NCBI RefSeq assembly: GCF_000264995.1
Contig: NW_006767435.1
Coordinates: 1,760,531 to 1,824,530 of the forward strand
DNA from: Punctularia strigosozonata HHB-11173 SS5
Lineage: Eukaryota; Basidiomycota; Agaricomycetes; Corticiales; Punctulariaceae
Length of the DNA stretch: 64,000 nt
Direction of reading: 5' to 3'
Position 1 is the first letter of the stretch, and each line of letters starts with the position of its first letter. This document shows positions 1-11,526 of this stretch, piece by piece. The notes beneath the pieces were generated by a model, which was given only the letters and a program-made list of their open reading frames with translations, was not told where the DNA came from and ran no database searches. Position numbers and translations under genes: made by a program.

Positions 1-351
1 ACGATGCCCGTCCTCACGCAAACGCCGACCTCCGCCGTCTCCTCAATGAATTGGGCGCCGCACGACCGCACCCGCACCATGTCCACGATGTCCTCCTCGT
101 CCGCCAGTTCGCTTGCCGCGATTGCTTCCCGCAGTGGTGCAGTCAAGCGATCCGTGCAAGCCCAGCAGCATGCGCAGACGCATTACATATGTCACCTCCC
201 GCCTCTACCACCGGCTGGCGTCCTGGAGGCGACGCGTCCGCTGCTGCCACAGCCATACCTGTCCCAGCACGTCAACGTGCTCTCGTACCGCAATCCCATG
301 CAGGAGTCGTACGATCGTGTCATCCGCGCCAAGTATGGTCGTGTTCGGTGA
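1..351 (+). other. possible 3' end of a gene entering from the left
   Basis: A GC-rich stretch is open to a TGA at 349-351. The last residues (YDRVIRAKYGRVR) look like an ordinary protein C-terminus, and codon third positions are mostly G or C. Two other plus frames are also open across the first 200 bases, so I cannot choose the frame or place an intron with certainty. No domain is recognisable. It could be the last exon of a gene starting before the window, or chance open frame in GC-rich DNA. Confidence 0.22.
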
Positions 352-2060
352 CGCTTTGCTCCATGAGGTTATATGTGTGTACGTGCTTCTCTTCTGTCTT
401 TGATATAGCCCGCCAACTCATTTCGGTTTCAGATGGATCATAGAACGTTCTCTCTCAGACTACTTCTTCGTGCAGCACATTCCTACAGCCTCTCTGCATA
501 CAACTCGATCAACTGCCCGTGTACTCTAGCATAACGGTTGCCATATATTTGCTTGTGGTTATTATTCAAGACATGACAGCACCGTAGTCTGTCAAGCGCC
601 AAGATTAGCCATCGGCGAGCTTCGTTGTATTGATCTTCTGGACTTAACCCTCTTCGCGCGGACAGGTTCGCAAGTGTATGTACGCCATCAAGGGCTGTTC
701 ACGCCACTATCCGCCCGCGCCAACGTTCACGAATGTTCTACGCGAGAAGCGTCGCAGTGTGCCCGTCTTTGGACTGCCTGGGGTTAAAAAGCTCGAAGAA
801 GCCTGAAGCCAATGAAAAGACGCATCAACCATCGCAACATCCCTGCCTCGTGCTGTGACAAACCGCCGCTAACCACTGCAAGCGTTTAGTCTTTATCTTT
901 CTGTCAGTTCTTCCCAACCTCCCATCAGCTGACCGTTGGATCTCCAGTGCGAACACCGGTGGCGCTCAGCACGCTTCTGCTGCTTTGTGAGTGAACTCTG
1001 GCTACAAGCAGTAGTCGCTTCGACCCTGCGGTTTGATAAGGGCTGCTAATGGCAATGCCCCAACCTCGAGTCTGGCGCTCCATGGATAGCAATCTCAGAG
1101 TATGTCTATAGCAAGCCAGTACATGCATTCCGCCCTTGCCGTGCGTTCGGCGTCGATGGCCAGCTAGGATAGCCTGCTCCTATTATCTAGAGGAGATGAA
1201 GTCGTGGCCCGTGTCCAGACCTCAGGCAGTTGGAAGTCTGTTGCCTGCACGAGGCAGTCCTGAGGCTCAGTAGTAGCTCTTATCTACTCTGCGAGCAACT
1301 TACTGTGCAGGTCAGCGTTTGTCAAGCCCCTAACCACAACCCTCCGCGTTCTCTGAAACTACTTCCATTCGATTACATAAGCACCCAACCTTTTGTCTCT
1401 GACCTCAACTCTACCCACGAAGACAATTGGTGACTCGCTGAATGACTCTCATGAAACACTGGAAGAAGCCCGGAGTTCTGGGAGCGCGATCTCTGCTAAT
1501 GCTGCGATCTGGACAAAAGGCCCGCCTAAACAGGGCACAAGGAGCCTTCCCGATCCGGACGCGCGCTCTGACCCTTGCTTGTCTATTGTGCCGGGCTTTG
1601 CGCTCTCCTGCTCCCGTATTGTAGACCATGCTTGGAAAACTGGTGCTGTAACAATTACTTCAGAGCGCTCATACCCTCCGGTCGCTATATCCGGGTCTGG
1701 CCGTTTGCCTCACTGCGTCGTTTTTGTGTGAACCAGCACCTCGGCCGCGTTCTCCCCGTCCGGGTTCCGTCACATTGCGCGCCCGTTCTTTTTACCTCAT
1801 GCCGTGTTGGTGATCGCGCAAGTATAAGGGGACGCCCCTGTTTGGATGAAGGACCATAATCCCCTCCTCCCCCTCCCCTTCAGATTTATAAGTTCCTTTC
1901 CTTTGATACCCTTTCTCTCCACGGAGCGCGCATACAAACATTTACTGTTTTGCGTCCTGTTCTTGTCTTGTGTGCTATCCTATAATCCCTCCGCCCGCTG
2001 TGTATTGTACTCTGCCTGCGGCGATCCCTACTACGTCTGCCTAATCAACACTTAGTCATA
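352..2060. other. intergenic, 5' region of the 2.06-kb gene
   Basis: No convincing coding frame on either strand. Several open frames of 60-110 codons exist but have mixed codon usage and no family resemblance. The last 200 bases look like a fungal promoter: a pyrimidine-rich tract around 1860-1920 and a TATA-like ATTTATAAGT at about 1884-1893, some 170 bases before the ATG at 2061. Confidence 0.4.
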
Positions 2061-2662
2061 ATGCTCGCTATCATCAACAAGCACCTGAAGTCCGGCGATC
2101 AGCATCTTGTCGAGGCGAAGCATGTCGTCGACTGCAACGCGGACGTCATCCCTTCCGGCTCCCGTGCCAACTTCGCTCGCAAGCTCGACGGGTACGCCAC
2201 TTCCTTTGCCACTCGCATGTGCACTTTTACTAACAGGTCTAACAGGCTCAACCATACCCGCGCAGTGATCACTGCCAAATCGCAGAGCCCGCTTTCGCGC
2301 ATTCAGGTTGTACCGTCCGCGTCCGAGTACCGGTCGAATGCCAAGGGCCTGCACGAGCTCGCGCTCAAACTCGCCGACGATGCGCATGAGAATCGCATCG
2401 GCGCCGTCTCCTCCGCCTTCTACTCGCATGACGAGCAGCAGAACGCGCGTGTCACGCGCAGCCTCCTCGAGGAGGGCTACTCCTTCTCGCCCATTCCCGC
2501 CCACTGGTCATATGAAGACGTCGGTCAGTAACGTTCACCCTCAAACCATACTTGCCATTCCCTGACGTCGTTGCAGCATATGACAAAGTTACGAACGAGC
2601 AAGTTTCAAGCGCAGTGGGCCTCAACCCCCGCAGGGAACGTCGCAAGACAATGCGCGCCTGA
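2061..2662 (+). CDS. unrecognised small protein, about 165 residues, three exons
   Basis: I do not recognise the family. The ATG at 2061 opens MLAIINKHLKSGDQHLVEAK. A first intron (about 2190-2244, GTACGC...CTAACAG) joins KLDG to LNHTRAVITAK. A second runs from GTCAGT after SYEDV (about 2524) to TTGCAG before AYDKVTNEQ. The frame then ends at TGA 2660-2662 with a basic tail, NPRRERRKTMRA. The middle is predicted helical and charged (LHELALKLADDAHENR, ARVTRSLLEEGY). No signal peptide, membrane segment or catalytic motif is visible. A TATA-like site and CT-rich tract lie upstream. Both introns keep the frame and have normal ends, so it is probably a real gene, but no function can be proposed. 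Confidence 0.6.
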
Positions 2663-3097
2663 ATCATCACGATAGGACCCGCCGCCGGCCGGCGAACCAC
2701 ACAAGAACTCGACCCAAACGCACACACAACCGATCCCGCCTTCTCGCGTATGTCATGGAAGAATGGGTTAGCAAGCTTTCTGTCCGCTGCATCGGCCAGC
2801 CTTCACGTCCTGCATTGCCACTGTCGCTGTCATGTTTTCAATGCAACCACCCGTATTTAACCTACACTTTCAGTCCGTATAATCACCCATTTGTATAGCT
2901 ATCTTCATCAGCATAGGATCGTTTGCATGCATCTCGTAATCAAGCACGTCTTCTCAATTGTTTACAATCGTCCGACGTGAGAATGAGCAGGAGTGGTATT
3001 ACTTGCGGGATACAATATGCTACATCGCTATACAGGCTGCGCTATGATACACAATGTTGTCGAGCGTCATGGTCAATGTCCAAGTTGCAGGTGTATT

Positions 3098-4567
3098 TTA
3101 TGCTTTTTCCTTTGCTTCTTTCTTCGCTCCTTCCCCAAGGTCTTTTGCCTTCTTCGCCTTATCGTCCAAAACCTTCAAGATGTCGCGATAAGTTTCCTGT
3201 GCAAGCTTCTGCGCCTGTTCGCTGCGAGATTGTGTTATCTCAGCCAGGACCTTGATGTTAGGGCTCTTCTCGAGCAGCTGCGGAAATGGAGCGGTCAGTA
3301 TACAATACCATTGACTGACGATAGTATACTGACCTCTTGGCCACCAGGTACCAATTTCACTAGGTCAAGGATGCCTTCTACGCCTCCCCCGACGCTCTGC
3401 TCCCCTTTCTCCGCCGCCTCCTTCGCCTTATCCAGGATGAAATTTTTCAGCTCCTCCTGCTTGTGCTTGTCACCGTTTGCGGCATCCTTCACTCGGTCCC
3501 ACAACTCGCCCATTCCATGACCCTGCAGATACGCGATGCCAGCCCCGGTGAACTTGTTCGCATTTTCGTTGAGAAGGTCGCGGATTTCTGGCGCCTTGTC
3601 AAGGTAAGGTTTGGCCTGCTCGACGGCCTTTTTCCACGCCTCCTGCGTCGCGGGCTCTGCAATCTTGCGGACCTCTTGCGACTTCGACTGGAGGAGCTCA
3701 CGAGCTTGGTTCACCGCGTCCGTCGAGAAGCCTTTGGAAAATATCTCTTGAAGCTGACGAACATCATTCAGCATAATCTGCTCAGGGTGAGCAGGCGCAA
3801 GTTGTACCTGCTTAGTGGTGTCATCAAGGATTTTCTTCGCTTCGCCACCTTGCGATTCTGCCAATGCCCTCAATTGTTCGTACCCTCCCCCGATCTTGTC
3901 ACGCAGTTCAGGGTGCTTGTCCAGTATCGGCCCGATTGCGCTCTGTCCGGCGCTCTTCGCGAGCTCTCCAAGCTCCGCCATCTTCCGCCTCAGCACGTCC
4001 ACGATCTTCCATGCCGCCGCCGCGTCCACGTTCGTCGGTCCGCCCTTCTCCTTGATGACCTTCTCGATCTCGGCATACGCCTCCGACGCAATGCGGTCTG
4101 CTTCGTCTCCGTGGGTCTCGGCCACTTGGTCAAAGACGTCGAACGTGCTGTCGACGTATGCCGCCGCGCCGGGTATGAGCGCGACGTACGAATGCGCAAC
4201 CTGGCGCAGCTTCTGGAGCGCTTTCGACGGGTTCTTGGCGTGCTCCGACACGGTGCTCGCTACGCGGTTCGAGGTATCGCGGATGTAGTCTTGCGCAGAC
4301 TGGGCCGTCTGCACGGCCGTTTTGAGGCTCGAAAAGTGGTAGTACGTGTAACCTACGAATCACGCCCGATTCGATGGATGCTCTGACGCGCTCAGAATGT
4401 GGAGACTTACCACCAAGAAGTACGACGCCTCCGCCGGCGACACCCGCAGCGACATGAGAGCCGGCGGTTCCAGATGAGGCGGTCGTTGACTGAAACCTTG
4501 CGTGGACAGGCGTTCGACGAGATCCGATGCGAACCGCAGAACGTATAGATAGCCTCGAGGACATCAT
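3098..4567 (-). CDS. predicted mitochondrial membrane-anchored helical repeat protein
   Basis: Three exons are read on the minus strand. The start is ATG 4565-4567 (MMSSRLSIRSAVRIGSRR), a typical arginine/serine-rich mitochondrial presequence. A short Gly/Ala/Val hydrophobic segment (HVAAGVAGGGVVLLGG) at about residues 37-52 suggests membrane insertion. An intron of about 60 bases then joins to YTYYHFSSLKTAVQTAQSAQ. The remaining 380 or so residues are almost all amphipathic, Lys/Glu/Gln/Ala-rich helices resembling apolipoprotein or LEA-like proteins. A second intron (about 3275-3333) joins VPGGQE to LLEKSPNIKVLAE, and the protein ends in a Lys/Ala/Glu tail at TAA 3098-3100. I know no named family. 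Similar long-helix mitochondrial proteins exist in fungi, but their role is not clear to me. The shadow frame on the plus strand is not a gene. Confidence 0.75.
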
Positions 4568-4658
4568 GGTTGTATGTATATTCCGAAGAGTATGTAGCGG
4601 AAAGGAGAGACTCCAAGTTCGTGAAGAGAGTTGTTACCCAAGGCCATCCATTATGCCA

Positions 4659-4665
4659 CTTTATA
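4659..4665 (-). promoter_or_regulatory. TATA box of the mitochondrial helical-protein gene
   Basis: TATAAAG on the minus strand, about 95 bases upstream of the ATG at 4567. Sequence and spacing fit a fungal core promoter. Confidence 0.5.
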
Positions 4666-4964
4666 CGCGTCGTGTTTCAATCGAGTTGGCGTCGAGCAAC
4701 GATGACGTCGACGAGACAATGACATGCATGACGCGGGGAAGGGGGCGCGCTACACTGACCACGCCATCTGCAAGATTCAATGAAGTTAAGCCCGATGGCC
4801 TGGGCCAACAGGACCTGGACCACTCGTGATGACAATTCCCCAGCTCCACTGGCAGTAAATCATGCAAGTGTTCCTTCCAATCACTCCTTCATTATGCTAC
4901 GATAGCTATGCGATGGGTACAACTACATCTAATAAATACTGCTGTCCGACTTCTACTCATACCA

Positions 4965-6165
4965 TTAAGAGTGATTGAATTTTGGCTTCCGTTTCTCCGC
5001 AAAGGCAGCCATGCCTATGCATGCAGTGATTAGAGCGAGTACGACGAGTGAAAAAGCGTTGTCTCACCTTCTTTCTGGTCGTGCGTGGCGAAGAGGCCGT
5101 GGAACAACCTCCGCTCGAACCTTAAGCCTTCCGACATATTCAGTTCGTACGCTGTAAACAAGATGTCAGTCAGGCATACACGGAAGCGAATCGGACGCGC
5201 CACGTACCTGCGTTCACTGCTTCCTTGCCAGCAATAACCGCCACCCGCCCCTTGCTAGCAATGGTGCTCGCCATTTTCACAGCCTCCTCCACGACCTTGC
5301 CTTCGCCCTCCACCACGCGGCTTACGAGACCCCACCGCTCGGCCTCGGCTGCGCTGAAGTTACGACCGGTAAGGACGAGTTCCATGGTCTTCGACTTGCC
5401 GATGGTACGGGCGAGGCGCTGCGTTCCGCCGCCGCCTGGGATGACGCCCAGGTTGATTTCGGGCTGGCCGAAGGTCGCGGTGGATGAGGCGAGGATGATG
5501 TCGCACATCAGCGCGAGTTCGCAGCCACCTCCGAGCTAGAAAGGTCATGGATCAGCAGGATATCATTTGGAGAGGGGAAGTTGGGACGTACTGCGTATCC
5601 GCTGACGGCTGCGATAATCGGTTTCCGTATTTTGGTCAACAGTGTCCAACTCTCTAAAAAGTTGTTTTTGTAGACATCCGAAACTAAAGAGGCAGGTCAG
5701 TACGAAGGCAAATGGAATGGAATCCAGATTTCACTCGCATTCTTTGTCCTTCATCTCCTTTATGTCAGCGCCGGCAGCGAACGCTTTCTCGCTGCCCGTA
5801 ATAACTATCGCGCCCACTTCGGGATCCTCGTCCAGCTCTCTCACAGCCTCGTTCAGCTCCTTGAACAAAGGTGTGCTTAGCGCATTGAGCGCCTTTGGCC
5901 GGTTTAGGGTGATCAGGCCGACAGAGGGTTCAGGACGCGACGTGATGATGTTCGTGAACCTCGGCGCAGGCTCAGACGGCTTGACAGCAGATGCAGAAGA
6001 CGACATGAGGCGCAGTAATGGTAGACGGAAGTTACGGCCAGGGATCTTTAGCGCAGGCGAGTGTGAATGCACGACGAAGCTAGTGCGGGGCGAGAGCGCG
6101 GGGACGGAGCTTCCCCTAGTGGTGCTCCTGGATAAAGTGCGTTGGATGCGGATGGGTTTCGTCAT
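4965..6165 (-). CDS. ECHS1: mitochondrial enoyl-CoA hydratase (short chain)
   Basis: Crotonase-fold enzyme that hydrates trans-2-enoyl-CoA in beta-oxidation and valine breakdown. The ATG at 6163-6165 ([18 protein letters not shown]) begins a basic presequence; a second ATG ([10 protein letters not shown]) and an upstream ATG at 6273 are alternatives. The catalytic core is complete: [15 protein letters not shown], the oxyanion motif [26 protein letters not shown] with the first catalytic Glu, [17 protein letters not shown] with the second, and the C-terminal [13 protein letters not shown] at TAA 4965-4967. Four exons are seen. The first intron (5684-5738) can only be joined in frame as a GC-AG intron, giving MKDKEFSDVYKNN, the form expected for the family. 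The other introns have GT donors. Length of about 300 residues is normal. Confidence 0.93.
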
Positions 6166-6273
6166 TTGGATATCAGTCGTTTTCCGAGTTGGGTATCGGG
6201 TGATTTTAGTAGATATTTGTTGGGCGGGCGCTGAGTGGGAGGTTATATAGACCTGGGGTAGAGGCCGGCACAT

Positions 6274-8595
6274 GATTCAGTTTGCGTCGGATGCCGGCTT
6301 GCACTCCGCTTTACCCCGTTCAGCCGCGAGAGCGCCGCCGTTGGTCGCCATATACTGTCATACCATCCAATGACGAACTTCCCGGCCTCCTCCTATTCGT
6401 CCCCCTCCTCCTATTCGTCCCACCGCACTACCCCGCCGAGGCTGCCGGGAGTTGACCCATTCGTATCGGGCCCTACTCATTATCGTTGACCTTGGGCAAG
6501 GTTTGATTTTTGTCCAACGAGAAATACATCAATAACACAATCCTTTGTTCCAGGCAATACGTATGTAAACTCAGGAAAGCCCGTCGAACTGATATCTACC
6601 GCTGCACTCATGATGCTGAAGACGGACTGGACTACCGGCAATGCGTGGCGTAGGCTGCCTTCCCCGAACTCCCGCAGTTTCTCGTTGAAAGCTTAAGAGA
6701 CCGCGAGCGATCTGCAGTGCTGCCAGAAGGATTGGACTTCGAAGTCCTTGACGACATCGTACCTGTCATTTCCGCACTCAGCGACACCGTCCAACATCCG
6801 ATCATGGGCACCTACGTCGACGTAAACTTGGAGAACAACTTTTCGACGATGTTATCTTCTGATAGTCTGGCCTTTATGACTATCAGTGCCCGCTCTTGCA
6901 ACTTCTTGTCCCCAGCTGCGGTGTAGAGCCATCCACTTATGACTGCGCCGATGTAAAGAACGCGACCATGTACCTTCCCGGTGAGCCTATACATCGACTT
7001 GAGCGAAGTCGGTGCTGGCTGACACGGACGGATAGTGTGTTGCTCGGCCGCGAAGTCTCTCGTCCTACCAGAGTGCTCGGAGGCTAATGGTGATGTTCCC
7101 GGTATACGGGTAAAATATGTATGCCTGCCACCTGCCAGCAATCATATGAGTATCCTTGAAGCCCTGGAGCTACATCTGAATCATGCGTACGTGTCCAGAG
7201 CGATATCAGGCATACGAATGACCCATCCTTTTGACTGACGGCCGGACCCCTCGGCATATATTGATGATTCGTTGTTCTCCACCGGTGACCTAGGATGCTT
7301 TGTCCACCTTCTCAACAAGCGACGTCCATTCAGGTGCCAACCTACTTCTCACCGGCTTCGCGTCGTTGATCAACCGAACGTGAGTACATCTCAGGTAGTA
7401 ATAACGTTCGCCCCACAACGTTCGTCCAATTTACTGTTTCTATCCTCTAGGGTCGGCTCCTTCGGATCCGATTCTTCTCGCCCTTCGTCTACGTCCTCAA
7501 GATGGCTGTCCGATGCGTAGTCTTAGTCATCGATATCTCCAGCCATCCCTTGCGACGAGTCATCCTGCAGGTCCAGCAATTTTCCCTCCTTGAAACCGCC
7601 GGAGAGGACTAGTGATCCTGCAGGTCAGTTCATTCAGGCCTCAGTTACTCAGACGCAGCTCGCGAATTTTCAGATATTCCGACCCTTGCTTGCAAAGCTC
7701 GCTGTTCGCATAAATAGCCATGGGCGCATCCACTCGACCAGAAGGTCGACGACGAGAATAATACAGATATAACCTAGTATCTGTGCGAACGGGCGGTTGG
7801 TTAGTGATCACTCCAGGAGCATCTGGAGCGTTTCCCAGAAGCCCCACGCCTGGTCTTTTCTCGATTTTGGCGCCTCCTGGGTGAACACAGATTCACCGTG
7901 TTACACGGTGAATCTGAGCGGTTCTTCGGTATCGATCTCAGATATCTTCCAGGTTGAACAGAGAGAAGCAACCCCGTTACCCTGCGACACTCGTTGCTGG
8001 TTGTGTACTGGCACTTGTCGTCCTGCGGCGTTTCAGCTCGCGCGGAAATCTGAAGCGAGCCCAAGGCGTCACTGGCAAGCTATTTGTCGAAGGAGATGTG
8101 GAGAGTGCGCAGATAAGGAGTGATGAAGTGCTTCACCTACCTCATAATATTGGTTGAAGGCCCGCGGTGGATCGTGAACCAGCAAGCTCTGGGTTGCGAC
8201 TTGAGGGCTGGAGAAACGGAATCGCCAACCTCACTGAGTCGTTCAACAAGGCGCTATGCGAAAGCCACGAGCACGAGTAATTCAACGCGGGTGTTCGCGG
8301 AAGTAGTGCGGGATGGCAAAGGAACGCACAATTTGGTCGCGCGCTTGGGACCTCCATGAGCGGCGGAGGAACGAGACCTGAGTGCGTCGCATGGCAGAGC
8401 AGACCCCTGCGCGGGGATTACGCCAACAACGATCATGCATCCAGATGCATTCAATTTCATCTGAGGAAACGGCATGGGGCGTGATTGATTGTATACACAG
8501 GGACGAATATGATGGAATACAGCGAGCAAGCCATAGTATTGGACCTCAAATATCCAATCAGTCACTTCGTAGGAACAGCATCTGTACACGATCGA
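6274..8595. other. gene-poor tract with decayed coding remnants
   Basis: About 2.3 kb with no intact gene. The first 300 bases are the upstream region of the enoyl-CoA hydratase gene. On the minus strand, 6720-7140 stays open and reads protein-like stretches (SGWLYTAAGDKKLQERALIV) that I cannot assign. Around 7430-7520 the minus strand reads an acidic segment (HLEDVDEGREESDPKEPTLE). Because a FunK1 kinase tail lies directly downstream on the same strand (8596-8750), these may be remnants of one decayed gene. That link is inference only. Confidence 0.35.
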
Positions 8596-8750
8596 TTAGA
8601 TTCGCAAGTCGAAGCTCGATGTAATCCTAGCTCTGTCCGTATCCGTTAGCTGCAGCTCTTTCAGTAAGCCATCCCGATCCTCTTTGGGTAGAACGTGAAA
8701 GAAGAGCATAAACTCTTCACGGTCGTCTTCAGGGACCAGAACGTTCGTCA
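8596..8750 (-). pseudogene. C-terminal fragment of a FunK1-type protein kinase
   Basis: The minus frame ends at TAA 8596-8598. Its last 45 or so residues read VPEDDREEFMLFFHVLPKED and LLKELQLTDTDRARITSSFD. They match the tail of the FunK1-like frame at 40.57-40.71 kb (IPDNDRDEFMLFFRILPEED, LLKELQLTDTERARIASTFD), with about three quarters of positions the same. No kinase catalytic motifs could be found upstream on this strand. It is therefore a relic of a larger gene, not a functional kinase. FunK1 is a fungal-specific kinase-like family expanded in mushroom genomes. Confidence 0.72.
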
Positions 8751-9022
8751 CAGATGCGTGGGAATGTGTGCTTGCCATGAAAGGCGTTGGCAAAAAAAGA
8801 CAGACCTATTAGTTATAACGTTGAACCACCTTTAGGGAACGGAACGGAAGACGCAACATCGGCGCACGTCTGGTGAGATAATATAAAAGAAGCAGGGGTG
8901 GGTATAAGACAGGCTATACAACATCCGTAGCGTATACAACACGAGCATTACATCCTCAACATGTTTTCCCATGGACTCCATCTGCAATGAAGGCGCCATG
9001 TAATAGATGGATAAGCAATATC

Positions 9023-11426
9023 TTAAGCAGTAGCGCCGGTATGGATGGCAACGGCATTTTGGGCGCCAACGGTTGCCGTGAACGTGCCATCGCTTGCGAC
9101 GGTGATGCTACAAAATCGCACATACATTCATTAGATATATAGACCAGAGAGACGGAAGATACACGTACGTTGAGTTGGTGCACGATCCGGCGGTCGAGTC
9201 AGGTCCCGCAATCACGTCGCAGTAAGTTCCGGCAGCCACTACAAAGACGGTCTGCTCAGAATCCGCAATGGTCATCGAGGTTTGTTTCAACTCACGAGAA
9301 GTTTGGAAGGTGGTCGACCAGGCAGAGTCCTCGTTGTTGATGGCCACGAAACCGGAGGATCCTACAAAGTGGTGAGAACAGCATCTCGAAAACGAGAAGG
9401 TTCAAACGTACCACGGCCGAACGCAATCTGATCAGAGGACGGCGACACCCAATCGGTGACGGCGGCGTCGCCGACGTTGTTATGGAAGCCGACCATACCG
9501 CCAACCTGCGTGAACGTCAGAATTTGCCGGACGGCGTGACAGCGAGTTACACACCCATCGGTGCTGAAGAAAGGGAACATCATCAGGACGGTATTGTACG
9601 GGACGATTGGAGGGTACGTACTTGGCATAACCATCCATTGGTGCCGGCGGTCCCGGAGCAGGTACCCACGCCTGGCAAGGATCATCAGCAACAGCCCGAA
9701 ACACGTACTCGTCCGCGGGAAGCTCACCTCCGTTTGGCGCGCCGTCGTCCGTGGTGCTGTAGGAATAGCTGGAGAGAATCGTCGGCGTTCCGTAGCTGTG
9801 CGCCAGCGAGAATACCATTGCGAGCCAATATTCATTGTCGGGCGAGTTGTAGTTCAATGAGTTTCCATTCTACCGAAGAGTCATTAAGTACTCGTGAATG
9901 GAGTCGTAAATGAACACTTTGCCCTTACCCGCTCAGTATCGTGATTGGCAACGAAGACATTCGCTCCCGAACCGGGAACCCAGCCTATGAGCGCCATTAG
10001 CATACATGGACTCGCGATCGGTAGGCAACTTACCTCGGTTGTCGAGATCCTCGAGGCTCGAAATTCCGCTTCCACCGAATGCGTCCTGCAAGCTGTGGGT
10101 CATGTTAGACACAAACAGTTGCAAAAGTCGCATTAAGAGACTTACGCAGTAGTGTAACGGAACCTGTGGTGATGGCAGTCAGTACCAGACCTCATGGCCG
10201 CTGCACTACTTGACTCACTCTTGGACGTCGCCGTTGCCAGTGTACTGGTTGGGCGTGATCGGTTCACCCTCTCCGTAGATGACCTGCAAACAGAGTCCGC
10301 GTTAGCACGTGCATCTTCTGTAGGGGAAAGCCCACAAACCTCCTGGGTGATGTAGGGTGTTGAGTCGAGCATGGCGAGAATCGCCGCGATGTCCGACACG
10401 TCTTCTGAACGTCAACTTTGAAGTGCATAGTAGAAGGATCGCAACTTACTGATGTCTGGATATGGAAGTCAGTACGTATCATTTTACCATCTGTGAGACC
10501 AACTCACGCTTAGACGCGTCCAACCTCAGACCCGAGACGCCGAGCGAGAGCAAGTCGTTGCCATAGGCGGCGAGGGTTTGGCGAACGTGGTCCGTCTCCG
10601 TAGCCAAATCTGCGAGATTGTCAAGCTCGCACGTTTGAACTTCCACCTGTGGCGAAGCAAGGTTCAGCGTGAATTCAACTTGGAAGCGAGCGAGAAACCG
10701 ACAGCGTTATCGTAGTTGACGATGTCGTCGCCGGGCTCGAGACCACAGTGATGGAAGTCGCCGTCGTCCGTGTAGGGAACCGCGGGATAGTCGTAGTGCG
10801 TGAAGCTGGAGCCCGCAGAACCGGATCCCGAATCTATGCCGGCCATGTGGTTCCAGATGGTGTCGGCGATGATTTTGACGCCTACGCCCTTGGCAATGAG
10901 ATGAATTCACGGCGGAACCTTGTGCCCACGTACCTGCTGCGTTGCAAGTCGTCACCATCGCCGCGAATTCATCGCGCGTGCCGCGCTTTGAAGTCAGCGT
11001 GTACGAGACCTGTCACACGTCAGCACGGGAGACGCCAGAATTCCAAACGGGCAACTCACTGGCTGGTAGTCCGTCCACCATTGATCGCCTACAGAATTGA
11101 ATAAGTCCACACTCCTAAAGCAATGAAACCGGAGCCTCGTACCAGTAATGTGCTCCTGCGGAGGCGAGGCTTCGTGGCCAGTGAGCGGACAAACATGCGG
11201 TGATAGATTGTTATAGCTTACTCTGAACATAACCGTAGCCTGTCGGGCCCAGGTAAGCCGTGCACTCGGCAGCGATGCTGTCCCAAGTCCACTCAAACAT
11301 CTGAGCAATGACGGTCTTTGAGCCTGAAGGCGCCTGCGTTACTGCATCAGTGAGGCCTGCCGGGGCGGGGCGCGCCAACACGACAGGGATGAGGGCGATG
11401 GCAACGAGAAGGTGATGCGATATCAT
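9023..11426 (-). CDS. secreted alpha-amylase, GH13 (bacterial/animal-type), many short exons
   Basis: Cleaves internal alpha-1,4 bonds of starch outside the cell. The ATG at 11424-11426 gives [20 protein letters not shown], a signal peptide. The mature protein has [20 protein letters not shown] and all four GH13 regions: [20 protein letters not shown] with the nucleophile Asp; III, YITQEVI with the acid/base Glu; [12 protein letters not shown]-terminal beta domain ([20 protein letters not shown]...[10 protein letters not shown]) follows, ending at TAA 9023-9025. At least eleven introns are needed. Two internal exons are tiny: 10450-10455 (6 nt, giving the HIK of DASKHIKDV) and 9555-9563 (9 nt, HRW of LCQHRWVGGM). 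The frame is open through all exons I could join, so the gene looks intact. A TATA-like site lies about 95 bases upstream. No partner enzyme gene lies beside it; a second, unrelated-subfamily amylase is at 27.0-29.7 kb. Confidence 0.92.
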
Positions 11427-11516
11427 GGTGAAACGACTGGGAGTTGCGGTTTCGCGGTGTGCTAGGGAGGGGAAGAGAGCCAAGGACCTCTGGAATAACC
11501 CCGGCAGGCCGTGCCA

Positions 11517-11526
11517 CCTTTTATGC
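11517..11526 (-). promoter_or_regulatory. TATA-like box of the secreted amylase
   Basis: GCATAAAAGG on the minus strand, about 95 bases upstream of the ATG at 11426. Position and AT-richness within GC-rich DNA fit a core promoter. Confidence 0.5.

Noticed and set aside
3463-4386. 307-codon frame on the plus strand
   Set aside because: Antisense to the mitochondrial helical protein, whose minus-strand frame has presequence, introns and stop in place.
4770-4845. Stretch AATGAAGTTAAGCCCGATGG resembling the internal region of 5S rRNA
   Set aside because: Only a short match to the box A/loop region; the flanking helices of 5S rRNA cannot be formed, and no Pol III terminator follows.
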